This document shows, piece after piece, positions 10,601 to 20,003 of a DNA stretch of 64,000 bases. Source of the stretch: Paratrimastix pyriformis. Taxonomy: Eukaryota > Preaxostyla > Paratrimastigidae. A program made the translations under genes and the position numbers. The notes under the pieces are model-generated. The model was given only the letters and a program-made list of their open reading frames with translations. It did not search any database and was not told the DNA's origin. The stretch spans positions 372,001-436,000 of the forward strand of contig JAPMOS010000010.1 in assembly GCA_027972325.1 (NCBI GenBank), in the 5' to 3' direction. Position 1 is the stretch's first letter, and the number at the start of each line of letters is the position of its first letter.

Positions 10601-13600
10601 CCTCCTCCTCTCCTCCTCCTCCTCCTCCTCCTCCTCCTCCTCTCCTCCTCCTCCTCCTCCTCCCCCCCCCGCCGATAGATGGAGACGCCCCTCACCCGAA
10701 TGCCGCTCCGCTCGGCCCGCTTCATGGCCCTCGAGCCCACCGCCGGCCGCCACAACCTGCCGGGTCCCCGGGCCCAGGGGCAGCAGCAGGAGCCGGCCGC
10801 CGCCGACTCGGGTACGACAACCGGCGGCGGCCCGCTGGTGGGCCAGGGCGCCCGGATGATGATGACCCCGCCCGCCTCGCGCCCCCGGCGCCCCACCCAC
10901 CAGCGCTCCAAGACCTGCATGCCCGAGCAGGCGGGGAGCCCCCTGGTGCGAACCGCCAGCCTGCACGGGCCCCCCGACCTGCCCACCACCACGGACGGCA
11001 TCCTGGCGGCCGTCGCCCAGGCCGGGTCGGCCGGCCCCATGCCCCCCCATGCGGCCACCCTGCGGGGCGCCATCCCCCGGACGGACTCCTCGGACGCCAC
11101 AATGTCGGAGTCCTCCTTCCGGCGGCCCGGCAGCGCGGCCAGCCTGCGCAGCGAGGCCACCAGGGGCACCGAGGGCGCCGCCGGCCGGGGCCCGGGCGCC
11201 CGGACGATGTGGAACGGCCGGCTGCTCCTGCGCGGCACGGCCCCGCACAACGTCAACGTGCCCATGCGGGTGGACATCCTGCTGCCCCTCAGCGGGCCCC
11301 CCGAGGCCGAGCAGCCCCAGCCGGTGCAGGTTTGCGTGGCCGCCCAGCAGGACCCGGCCGCCGCCCCCCAGGACTGGCCCGCCTCTGCCCCCGGGACCAC
11401 CCCCGGCGGCCCGTCGCCCCTCGACCTGGGCGCCTCGTACGGATCGTCGGCCGTGCCGGGAAACATGGCGGCCTGTGACAATGTGGCCCCCTCGGGGCCG
11501 GCGCGCGGGTCGGTCGAGGAGGAGGCCGCCCGGCAGGTGCGGGGCGAGCTGCCCGCCAAGCGGGCCAAGGCGGCGCCCCTCCGGGTCGGGGTGGCCCTCA
11601 ACGATGCCACCGTCCAGCTGGCCATGCGTCCGTACCGGCCGCGCGCCCCGGTGACTGCAGCCTGCACGTCTCTTGAGCGAAATACCCTCGATCTCCGCCC
11701 CCTGCCCGCCCCCCCGCCCGCCACCACGCTGCTGCTCACCTCTCGCTCGCTCCTCCTCCCCTCATGTTCGTGGCTGGCCTGGGTGTGCAGCCCCGCTGAT
11801 GCAGCTCATCCTGATGCTCATGCCGCCCGCCCTCGGCGAGAGCCTCACCCCGCCGCCCATCGGTCCGCTGCTGGCCCTCCCTTCTTCCTCTCATGCCGCC
11901 CTGACCCGACCCGGCACTGCTGCTCGGCCGACCCTGATCGTTGCCGGCACCCCTTCCCTTCTTCCGTTCGGTGGGCGGGGCTGGCGGTCGGGGCGGCGCA
12001 GGTGGCGGGCTGGTGGTCTTCGTCAAGGGGACCGAGACCTCGCTGGTCATGGGCAACCCCAGCCCCGAGGAGTCCCTCGCCATCGTCGCCCACGAGTTCA
12101 ACGTCGGCCTCAAGTCCGCAACCCCCGCCCCCTGTCATCCACCACCACCGCCACTCTCCGCCCTGCCCATCCAACTGTCAAGCCCCCATCATCCACCACC
12201 CCATCACTTTCCGCCACCTCCACTCACCCTCATTCTTCCACCCCCTCTTTCCTCCAGCCTCCGGTCGGGCGTTCGGATGGACGTGGACGCCATCGGGGTC
12301 TGTCTGACACCCTCCCTCCTCCTCCTCCTCCTCCTCCTCCTCCTCCTCCTCCTCCTCCTCCTCCTCCTCCTCCTCCTCCTCCTCCTCCTCCTCCTCCTCC
12401 TCCTCCTCCTCCTCCTCCTCCTCCTCCTCCTCCTCCTCCTCCTCCTCCTCTCCGTCCTGGATCCCTCCGCCCCTCGCCGCAGCGGCTCGGACGCACAGAC
12501 GGGGGGCGTGATTGGCCTTGGGCTTTGGGGCGATCTTCGCTCATTCATCTCACCTCATTTCATTTCATTTCATTTCGATGCCTTCTCGTGGCGGGTGGCT
12601 GGCTGTCGGGGCGCCCAGTCGGTCATTGTTCGGGCCCTTGCTGGCCGGCCTCAGGCCAACTGATCCGGGGCGCCCTGCGGCGGGTGCCCATCGACCCCTT
12701 CGGCGCCAAGGTCGCCCACTGCCGCCATCACCCCTGCCATCCCTCCTCTGGTCGGGACCTCTCCCCATCCTCAACTGCATCCCCCATGGGCGCGACGGTC
12801 GGGCCGCAGCTGCGGATGGACATCACCCCGGGCCCGTCGCTCTGGGAGCCGCACCCGTTCTTCAACACGCGCATGCTGCCCTTCCGGATGCTGATGGCCA
12901 CCCTGTACAAGCCCCCTGCCGCCGTGCGCATTTCTTCCGTCCCGCTGCCTGCCCCTTCCGTCCCTTCGTTCCATGTCCAGCCCTGACCCCCCCCTTCTTT
13001 TCCCTGTTGGCCGCGTTCCATGTGGGCAGCCCGCGCCGGTTCCACCTGAGCACCGCCATGCAGCCCTCGCCCGCGCCCTCGCCCGCCCCCACGACCGGCA
13101 CCACCCCCCGGCCGGCCACCCCAACCCTCCTCGCGGCCGCCGCCGCCATCCCGCCCGCCCCCTCCGCCGCCACGCTGACCGGCCGCCGCATGCACCTGTC
13201 CTGGGGGGCCGCCCTGGGGCTGGCCCCGACCCCCGGGGCGCGGGCGCCCTACATGCACGCGCGGCTTCTGGCATCCGACTGGCAGGTCGTCGACGAGGGC
13301 CTCTGGAACGTCCTCAGGCTGCTCAGCTGCATGGGCGAGTGCGCCTCGGCCGGCCAGAACAAGCAGAGAGAGGTCAAACACGTCCCACCGCTCGCCCGCC
13401 CCTGATTGCATCAGCCCTGGAACGGCCCTTCACCCTCCTCTCATCCCCGCGCCCTCCCGCCCTGCAGTTCTGGGAGAAGATCATCTCCCAGACGGCCTGC
13501 CTGGACCCGCTCTACCACGGCATCGCGGCCCCGTACAGCAACCCCGCCGTCGCCCCGACGCCCCTGCCCAACCTGGCCACCATCCTCGAGCCGGCCCCCG

Positions 13601-14862
13601 CCGCCCCCGCCCCTGTCGTCTCGGTGCCCCCGCAGAGCCCCGCCATCTCCTCCCGCCATGAGCACCGCCACCACCACCACCACGAGCACCACCACCACCA
13701 CCCGCCCTCGCCCTCCCCGGCCCCCATGACGACCCCGTCCCGCCTCGAGAGCCCCGCGCCCCTGCGGCCCACCTCGGCCTCGGCGCGCAGCCTCTCGGGG
13801 AGCGCCGCCGCGGGCGACCGGGGCAGCGAGCCGCCCCCTGCAGCCGTGGGGACCCCGCATCGGGCGCCCCTCTTCGGCGGCTCGGCCGGGACCCCGTCGG
13901 GCCGCCCGCCCCCGGCGCCCCTGGTGACCCACCCCACCGAGCAGCCCAGCTGGCGTGTGCCCGACTCCGCCATGCCGCCCGAGAGCGCCGACGAGCTGAC
14001 CCGGCTCAGGTCCGCCTCCCGGAAGCGAGCGGGAGCGAGGGATGGGTCGGCTTTGCCATTGGGCGTGTCTCATGGATCTGGCTCGGCGGTGGTGCGCGTG
14101 TTTTGACGACGGGTGGGGGGCTGACTGGGTCAGGGAGCAACTGGCGGCGGCGCAGGCGCAGGTGGCGCTGCTGGAGAAGACCACTCGCACCTACGAGTGC
14201 CGCATCTACGGCCTCATGAGCGAACTCGAGAGCAAAGACGCCGTCCGCAGCCTCACCGCCCACCACCACCGCCCCGCCCTTCCTCGCCCTCGCCCTCGCC
14301 CTCTCGGCTCACCAGCCGCCCATACCGGGCGCCATTTCTCCCTCTGCAGGACCTCAACAGGATGCGCGGGGGCCACAGACGGGTCCCTTCGGGCGGGGCG
14401 TCCAAAGGTCCCTCCCTCCTTCTTCCCTGCCTGCCTGCCTGCCCGGGGTGGGCGGGGAGGAGGAGCTGCGGCAGCATCATCAGCGTCCTTCTTTGCTGCC
14501 GCGGGTCGGGCTGTTCGGTTCGGCCGGACGGGGCGGTGGTGTCTCTCTGCCCTGCGCAGGTCCCTCGGTTTCCGTCCCCGAAGGCGGCGGGACGAGCGCC
14601 CCGCAGGCCATCCCGGGCCGCCTGGCCCGGCCCCCACCCGCCCCCGCCCGACCACCCGCCCACCCGGCGGACCCTGCGGATGGCCCCCGCCATCGGGTCG
14701 CCGCTCGAGCCCCACAGGCCGCCCCCGGCCGCCCCGGCCCCCATCCCGTTGCCGCCCCAGCCGCCAGCCGCCCCTGCGGTGGTCGTGCCGCGGCTGGTCC
14801 CGGTGACGGACCTCTCGGCCGAGGGGGGCAGCATCATCGAGGAGATGCGCCACTATATCTGA
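3124..14862 (+). CDS. BLTP3: BLTP3 (UHRF1BP1/SHIP164)-like bridge lipid-transfer protein, many exons
   Basis: The start is a Chorein-N module (SLVLRYLAPFLKNVDPNTLNV, then GGKVALENVELN), as in VPS13-superfamily tube proteins that move lipids between membranes. The next pieces match the BLTP3 branch in order: INLEKVTCSRM, TLVTIDRMEAY, WQSKLETIITFARAEIG, LRLGHVVLYSTNERWQ, FFKELLVGSVGMYIS, and LVLKRNTITRAFVGLLVSL with VAWANGLTRFLDT. Introns begin GTTTG, GTCTG or GTCCG and are C-rich; examples are about 3259-3312 and 3372-3414. Between about 4.7 and 14 kb the exons carry long Pro/Ala/Ser linkers, an acidic stretch (5650-5790), a His-rich run (13660-13705) and a short coiled coil near 14134-14230. 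Frame changes near 8.55 kb and elsewhere are not fully resolved. The last exon ends in EEMRHYI and a stop. Span is firm; the full exon list is not. Confidence 0.7.
8135..8318. repeat. Purine tract of GGGGA/GGGA repeats in a BLTP3 intron
   Basis: About 180 bases of uninterrupted G and A, built from GGGGA, GGAGG and GGGAA units, inside an intron that begins GTCGGT at about 8110 and ends at CCCCGCAG near 8405. It is G-rich on the sense strand, opposite to almost all other intron repeats in the window. Confidence 0.9.
10574..10672. repeat. CTC/CCT triplet tract, BLTP3 intron
   Basis: Roughly 95 bases of CTC triplets with two single-base phase slips, directly before an acceptor-like CCGCCGATAG at 10670-10679. 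It acts as an extended polypyrimidine tract on the sense strand. Confidence 0.9.
12315..12452. repeat. Pure CTC triplet array, BLTP3 intron
   Basis: About 46 uninterrupted CTC units. The preceding exon seems to end at about 12298, where GTCTGT matches the local donor motif. All six frames are open through the array, so long low-complexity open frames here are not evidence of coding. Confidence 0.95.
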
Positions 14863-15193
14863 GCCGAGCCGTGGCCCCCCGCACGGTCTCCTCTGATGCT
14901 GTCCCTCCTTCTCCTCCCCCACTCCCGTGTGACCAATAATAACCTCGCCCCACCCTCACCCCCTTTTGTTTGTGTGTCGTGCTGAGTGTTCGTGCTCCCC
15001 TCCCCCCGGGCAGAGAGTCCCTCCACCCTCTGACCCAGATGCGGCTCTCCCCCCTGGCCGCGTTTCCTTGTTTTAGCTTCCCTCCTCTCTTCCCTCTCCT
15101 CTCCTCCCTCCCTCCCTCCCTCCCCCCCATCCCACTTGCCGTGAGGCTCGGAATAATCGCCGTGGGCAGGTGCGAGATCGCAACCCCATTTGT
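14863..15193. other. Convergent 3' gap between BLTP3 and ELOF1
   Basis: The sequence is pyrimidine-rich, with CTCCCT-type repeats around 15080-15130. I see no gene, RNA or repeat element. It holds the 3' ends of two genes that face each other. Confidence 0.5.
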
Positions 15194-15588
15194 TCAAAGG
15201 TCGCCCAGTTCGGGCGCCCGCTCGCCGAGCTCTGCTTGTTGTTGTGCGTCGTGGCACTTATCCAGCCAGGCCGTGTAGATATCAACGGGCTCGTCCAGAG
15301 CTGAACGAGCGCAGGTTGGAAGAACGGAAGAGGCAGTGCAATGCGGACCAGTAATCTGAGTTTGGTAGCTTGAGCAGCAAGCATCGCATGTAACTGACCC
15401 GATTTGCTGTTTCTTATCACTGAAGAAATCGGTGGACGGTGGTGGGAACGTTGGGTGATTGGAGGAACAGACATCTGACATTTCACAGTCTTCTCGTGAT
15501 TGCAGAAAGGACAATCAAAGACTTTCGGGACTGTCAAAGCCACCTTCTTGGCTGGCCCGACCTTCTTGGCCCGCTTACGCTTGCCCAT
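15194..15588 (-). CDS. ELOF1: ELOF1 transcription elongation factor
   Basis: Three exons (15588-15473, 15419-15349, 15300-15194) with introns of 53 and 48 nt give a 97-residue protein. It starts MGKRKRAKKVGPAKK, the basic N-tail typical of Elf1/ELOF1, followed by the four-cysteine zinc ribbon: FDCPFCNHEK, then VTCDACCSSYQT. It continues with ITALDEPVDIYTAWLDKC, matching the conserved EPVDVYSxWIDxC end. ELOF1 binds elongating RNA polymerase II and helps transcription through chromatin and transcription-coupled repair. The protein is slightly longer than the human 83 residues because of a C-terminal Gln/Glu-rich tail. The start codon is fixed by the family's invariant MG-basic beginning. The gene is divergent from the MINDY gene. 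Confidence 0.93.
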
Positions 15589-15760
15589 AGGTGATTCTAG
15601 CGGGGATATGATCCGACCCCTGTCGCCCGCAAACAATCAGACCTAACTTGAGAACCCTGGTTCTATAAATTCAGCCGTTTTACGCTGGCGCAACCAAATT
15701 CACAGCCGCCCCAGGTAGCTTCGCCTGGGGCTGCTGCCAAAATTTTTTTCCCGCTCAAGG
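15589..15760. promoter_or_regulatory. Shared promoter region between ELOF1 and MINDY
   Basis: About 170-210 bp separates the two divergent starts. The stretch is less GC-rich than either gene and contains TATAAAT at about 15664 and an AATTTTTTT run near 15740. A similar AATTTTTTT run lies upstream of RWDD1 near 53820. Assignment as a bidirectional promoter is inferred from position only. Confidence 0.35.
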
Positions 15761-17483
15761 TTATCCCTTGGATCGATGGCAAAAATCATTATATCTTGAT
15801 GCAAAACGAAAACGGGCCATGCCCTCTGACCGCGCTTTCAAATGTCCTGCTCCTGCGGGGGAAAGTTGTTATTACTGGCCGGGAGCAGTACATTTCGTTG
15901 GAGAATGTTCTGACCGGAATCAGTCGCTCATTAAAGGAATTTAATCCTCCCCAACAAAACGCCGAAGCGCAGGCCAATTTGGAACAGTCAATGAAGGATG
16001 CTCTCCGCATTTTGCCCAACCTCCGCTTTGGGATGGATGTGAACGTTGGGTTTACGACTCCCTCGTCCTTTGAATTCACACCGGAGATTAGCGTTTTCGA
16101 TCTTTTGAACGTCGACCTTGTCCATGCGTCTGTGGCCCTCAAACTTCTCTTTATTTCACGCGATTCTTCTTCTTTTGCGAAGGTGGCTCTGTCCCCCTGA
16201 GGACAGGGTGACCTTCTCCCTTCTGAAATCGCTCACCTACAACCGGTCTGTCGGCTGTCTTCTTCTCTATTCATCATGGAGTGGCCGGCTTTCAGCCTCC
16301 AGGAGCGCATCCTTGCCACGGTGAACCCGAGCATACCAATCCCGGCCTCCATTCCCCCGGCAATTCCCCCGCCCGACGCGGCCTCTGCTCCCCAGGCAGT
16401 ACCCGCAGCCCCACCTCCCAGCTGGAGCCGCCGCCCGCGGCCACGCTGCCTTCCCAGCCCCCGGTCCCAGCCCCCATCCCCGGGCCCGCCACGGCCGCGG
16501 CCATTCTTGCCGCCCAACCGGACGCGGCCCGGCTGGCGCCGGCCATCCCACGGATGGGGACTGCCCGCACCAGTGCACACTCTTCGGTCCGCCTCCCTCC
16601 CCTCCCTCCCCCCTCCCCCTCCCCTCCCCTTCCCTCACACTCTCTCTTGTTCGACTGTTGATCACCCTTGTGACGCGCACTGGGCCGGCGTGGGGGTACC
16701 GACAGGCCTCCAGGAGCTGCAGCGGCAGCTGACCGAGGACCGCCTGGTGGTCTTCTTCCGGAACAACCACTTCTCGACCCTGGTCAAGCACCACGGGTCC
16801 CTCTACCAGCTCGTGACCGACGCCGGGTTCGCCCAGATGCCCGAGGTGGTCTGGGAGCGCATCGTCTCGGTCCGCCCCGGCCCCCCCCCCCCCCCCCCCC
16901 CCCCCCCGTCACATCGCCTCGCCATCTCTCCGACCTCGGCCCTTGCGCGCCGGGACCTCCGATTGATCCCTGGCCGCCCCCTGATCCTCCACGGCCTCGC
17001 CCTCTGTCTGCCGTCTGATGTGGGCCCCGTCTGTTCCGTGGGCAGCTCAACGACACGGTTTATTGCGACGGGAACTTCAAGTCGCTCGCCTCGGAGGCCG
17101 CCGCGGCCGCCGCCAGGCCCCAGCCCACCCCGCCACATCCGCCCACCGCGCAGGAGGACACGTCTGGCCCCAACCCTCGACCCCGCACCCCCTCCCCCAT
17201 CCATCCTCACTCATCCCACCCATCGCCCCCATGGCCATCTGCCTGCCCGCCTGCCTGTCTGCCTCCCCCCCACAGGGACCTGGCGCTGGCCCTGAAGCTG
17301 CAGGCTGAGGAGGACCGGCACGCCCGGGCAGCCGAGGCGCCCCAGCCCCGCGCCGCCGCCGCCCCACAGGCACACGGCGCCCGCGGCCACGACCGGGACC
17401 GGGACCGCGATCGGGTCATGGAACGCCTCGAGGACCGGCGCGCCCCCAGGCGCCCCCCATCGGACGACTGCACCGTCCTCTAA
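15761..17483 (+). CDS. MINDY1: MINDY-family deubiquitinase (K48-linked ubiquitin protease)
   Basis: The catalytic cysteine motif QNENGPCPLTALSNVLLL lies at 15802-15855 and the catalytic histidine motif VVFFRNNHFSTLVKH at about 16750-16795. HAWLCPPEDRV and SLTYNR match the family blocks between them; these appear after removing a 55-nt intron (16128-16182) and an intron starting at 16246. GSLYQLVTDAGF and VVWERI follow. The last exon carries RDLALALKLQAEEDR, a ubiquitin-interacting (MIU-like) helix as in human MINDY-1/2, then an Arg/Asp-rich tail ending CTVL. Family homology already begins at VIPWIDGKNHYIL, upstream of the first in-frame ATG (15799), so the true start is in a short upstream exon or was missed. 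A run of about 27 C (16881-16907) lies in an intron. The protein should trim long K48 ubiquitin chains. Confidence 0.88.
16881..16907. repeat. Poly-C run in a MINDY intron
   Basis: An uninterrupted run of about 27 C directly follows a GTCCGCC donor. The exact length may be unreliable because homopolymers of this size are hard to sequence. Confidence 0.9.
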
Positions 17484-17751
17484 GGGCCGGCCGGCCTCGT
17501 CCCCCTTCTCTGTGGCGGCCGTTCGCATGTTTCCGTTCGCTAGTTATTGCGGGGCGGTGGCCCGCCCCTGTTTGCCGGTCGGGGTCATCTTGTTTTTGCG
17601 GCATTTTTTCTCTTCCGTGGGATTTATCTGGGGCCGGGGTGGCATGACCGGTCGGCCACCGGCCCGTTTTGGGCAGAAAAACACGGCATCCGTTTGGGCA
17701 TCCTAACCGGCAATCCACGTTGTCGATCAGGCGTTGCATTCGCAACCCCTG

Positions 17752-19784
17752 TCACCCGCCGGTGGGGCTGTAGATGAGGTCGGGCGACCGTGGCGGGTAG
17801 ATCAGCCGCCCGTACTTCTTCTCCAGGGCAGCCTCCACTTCCCTGGCGCCGCCCGTTCGAACATGAACATGAGGCGCAACCGGCCCGCCCGCACAGACCG
17901 GAACTCGGGTGGCCCCATCTGGAAGGTGCCCGGTTTGCGGCCCCGGCTGAAGAGGGTCCAGGCTCCGAAAAAGACAAGAACCGCCACGGGGAGATGCTAC
18001 AGACGCCCAACGCCCCGTCCCCCAAAGCGGATGGGTCGTCACACATGCAACGGGCGGCATGGCGGGGGGCGAGCAGACCCGAAGGCGAGGGGGATGGTCA
18101 GGAAGGCCGTGTGGACCAGCCCCAGGTCCAGCCGCAGGCAGAGCATCACCAGGGCGGCCGAGACGGGCAGGCAGTGCAGCGACAGCTGCAGGATGCGCCT
18201 CAAGCTGCCAGGGTGAGAGAGGCAGTGCGGTGGTCTGAAAATCGATGCCTCAAGAACCCAAGGCACCATCCGCTATGCCCGACCCGAGTGAGGGGGGGCG
18301 GGGAGGACGGACCGATGCCTGGGCGCGCGGCAGGCCGACACCACGAGGCTCAGCGGGATGACGAACAGGGGCGCCAGGGTGTACGTGTAGAGGAACCAGG
18401 GGCCGCCCCACTGCAGCCGGGCTCCGAGGAGCCCCAGACAGGCGCCCACCTCGAGGGGCACGTGAGCCGTGAGGTAGGCGTCCAGGCGTCCCACCCAGCT
18501 ATGGGGGACACGAACGACCCCCGGGGGCGAGGAGGCGCATCAATTCCATTCCTTGGCAGGAGCAAAAAGGAGGTGGAGAAAGAGGGCGTCGTGGCGGCAA
18601 GAGGGGGAGCAGTGTGAAGAATCGGACCGGCCGCCGAGGGTGGACAGATACCGCATGAGGCGGAGGTAGACCCAGAGGCAGAAAGCCATCGCGGGCGTGA
18701 AAATGTACATCCAATTGAGGCCACCAGGAACCTCCGCCGGTGGGGAGGCGGGGGAGGCGGGGGAGGCGGGGGAGGCGGGGAGGCGGGGAGGCGGGGAGGC
18801 GGGGAGGCGGGGAGGCGGGAGGCGGGGAGGCGGGGAGGCGGGGAGGCGGGGGAGGCGGGCGGGGAGGCGGGGAGGCAGGGAGGCAGGGAGGCAGGGAGGC
18901 GGGGAGGCAGGGAGGCGGGTCGAGATGTGAGGAGGGAGAAACAGCGTGCCCGGCAAACCCGAATTCAGGTTGCAGGGGCTGTGGGTGGGCAAACAATGAG
19001 AGGCGTGGCCCACCAACGCCCCAGCAGCTGACCGTCGCCACGGGCCGCGGCCCAGTGCAGGGTGGCCGGGAGCAGCAGCAGGCCGACAAGGGTCTCGATG
19101 CATCGGGACGGCACTTCAATGGCCAAGGGCCTGGGGGGAAGGCAGTGAAGGTTAACCAAGGGCACAGCGGCAGACAGCAAGGCCGCAAAGCAGATGGCCA
19201 ACACGGCGTCCAACGGGGCGAATACGGCATGGAGGCTCCAACCCAGGGCAGTCTCGGCCTTGAGTATGACCAAGGTCACAAAAGCCGGAAAGGCAACATA
19301 GACCGCCAAGGGTACTATGAAACAATGATGACATGACGATGGTGGTGAAGACTGCAACGGACAGGGGACGCCATAGAACGTCATCGCCAACTGGGCTTTC
19401 CGGAAATCGCGGCGGAGTCCCGCCCGTCGTATGTTTAGAAGTTCGTTGCGCCGAAACTCACGCTCACTCTGAATTTTCTTTAAGACCGAAAACCGCCGAG
19501 CGTACTTTTGTCTCCAATAGCCAGTAGATCCCAGTTTCTTTTCGATGATGAACGCTGTATCCAGCCCGAAGTCATACTCAAAGGCCTGCGGGGGAGAATG
19601 GGACTGGTTTGCAGCTTGGGAGATTTCAAACCTCAGCCCACAGCCCGTCATCAGTCCAGAGGGCTTCCTTCCATCGCCGAGAGACCAAAGCTCCTGTGGA
19701 AAGGGCCGAGCCGGTGTGAAGATGATGATGAATCATGCGAATAATCTCGGAGGGGATCCCATCAAATGGGCTCGGAGATTCCAT
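17752..19784 (-). CDS. F-box/TMEM185-like multipass membrane protein, copy A
   Basis: Exon 1 (19784-19632) encodes an F-box: FDGIPSEIIRMIHHHLHTG, ALVSRRWKEALW, DDGLWAE. A 46-nt intron (19631-19586) joins in frame to AFEYDFGLDTAFIIEKK and a basic helix. Membrane exons follow: FVTLVILKAETALGWSLHAVF, LLLLPATLHWAAARGD, LNWMYIFTPAMAF, LLGARLQWGGPWFLYTYTL and LCLRLDLGLVHTAFLTIPLAF. The repeated LxLD...W/H..F.P pattern is that of the TMEM185 (Tmemb_185A) family. The C-terminus (EAALEKKYGRLIYPP) aligns with EEQLSAAFGPHIYRA of copies B-D. F-boxes recruit SKP1-cullin ubiquitin ligases, so this could be a membrane-anchored substrate adaptor. An intron holds a GGGGAGGCG minisatellite. Overall it is clearly diverged from the other three copies. 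Exon edges after exon 2 are approximate. Confidence 0.7.
18738..18920. repeat. GGGGAGGCG minisatellite in an intron of copy A
   Basis: About 20 copies of a 9-base GGGGAGGCG unit with one-base variants. On the sense strand of the host gene it is C/T-rich, like the other intron repeats. Confidence 0.9.
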
Positions 19785-20003
19785 CACGCCAAAAAAATGG
19801 GGAAAGAGCCTCGAGACACCGGTGATGCCGTTGTGGGCTGTGTCCCCTGTCCCCGGTCGACACATTCCTTTTCTCACTGCCCGCCCTTTTTCAGCACCAC
19901 CTCCTTGTCGACCCTGCCCTAGGTCGACCTTCCGCTGTGGCGCAAATACACAGCATGCTCTCTCTGTGGAGCGGGAGGTTGCCGATGCGGAGAGCAGGAG
20001 CGC
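19785..20003. other. Short same-strand gap between ENO4-like gene and copy A
   Basis: This 219-bp spacer holds the 3' end of the ENO4-like gene and the presumed promoter of copy A. GTCGAC sites occur at about 19857 and 19921. I see no further gene. Confidence 0.4.

Noticed and set aside
12204-12663. Poly-Leu, poly-Arg and poly-Gly open frames over the CTC array
   Set aside because: A triplet repeat is open in every frame; the stretch is best read as an intron.
3319-14190. Long open frames on the minus strand opposite the BLTP3-like gene
   Set aside because: They are Arg/Gly/Ala-rich products of GC-rich codons and contain no family motif; the plus strand has ordered homology and splice sites.
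17752-19784. Copy A as a pseudogene of the B-D array
   Set aside because: Its F-box, first intron and membrane segments keep open frames although the sequence is strongly diverged, which suggests an older functional paralogue.
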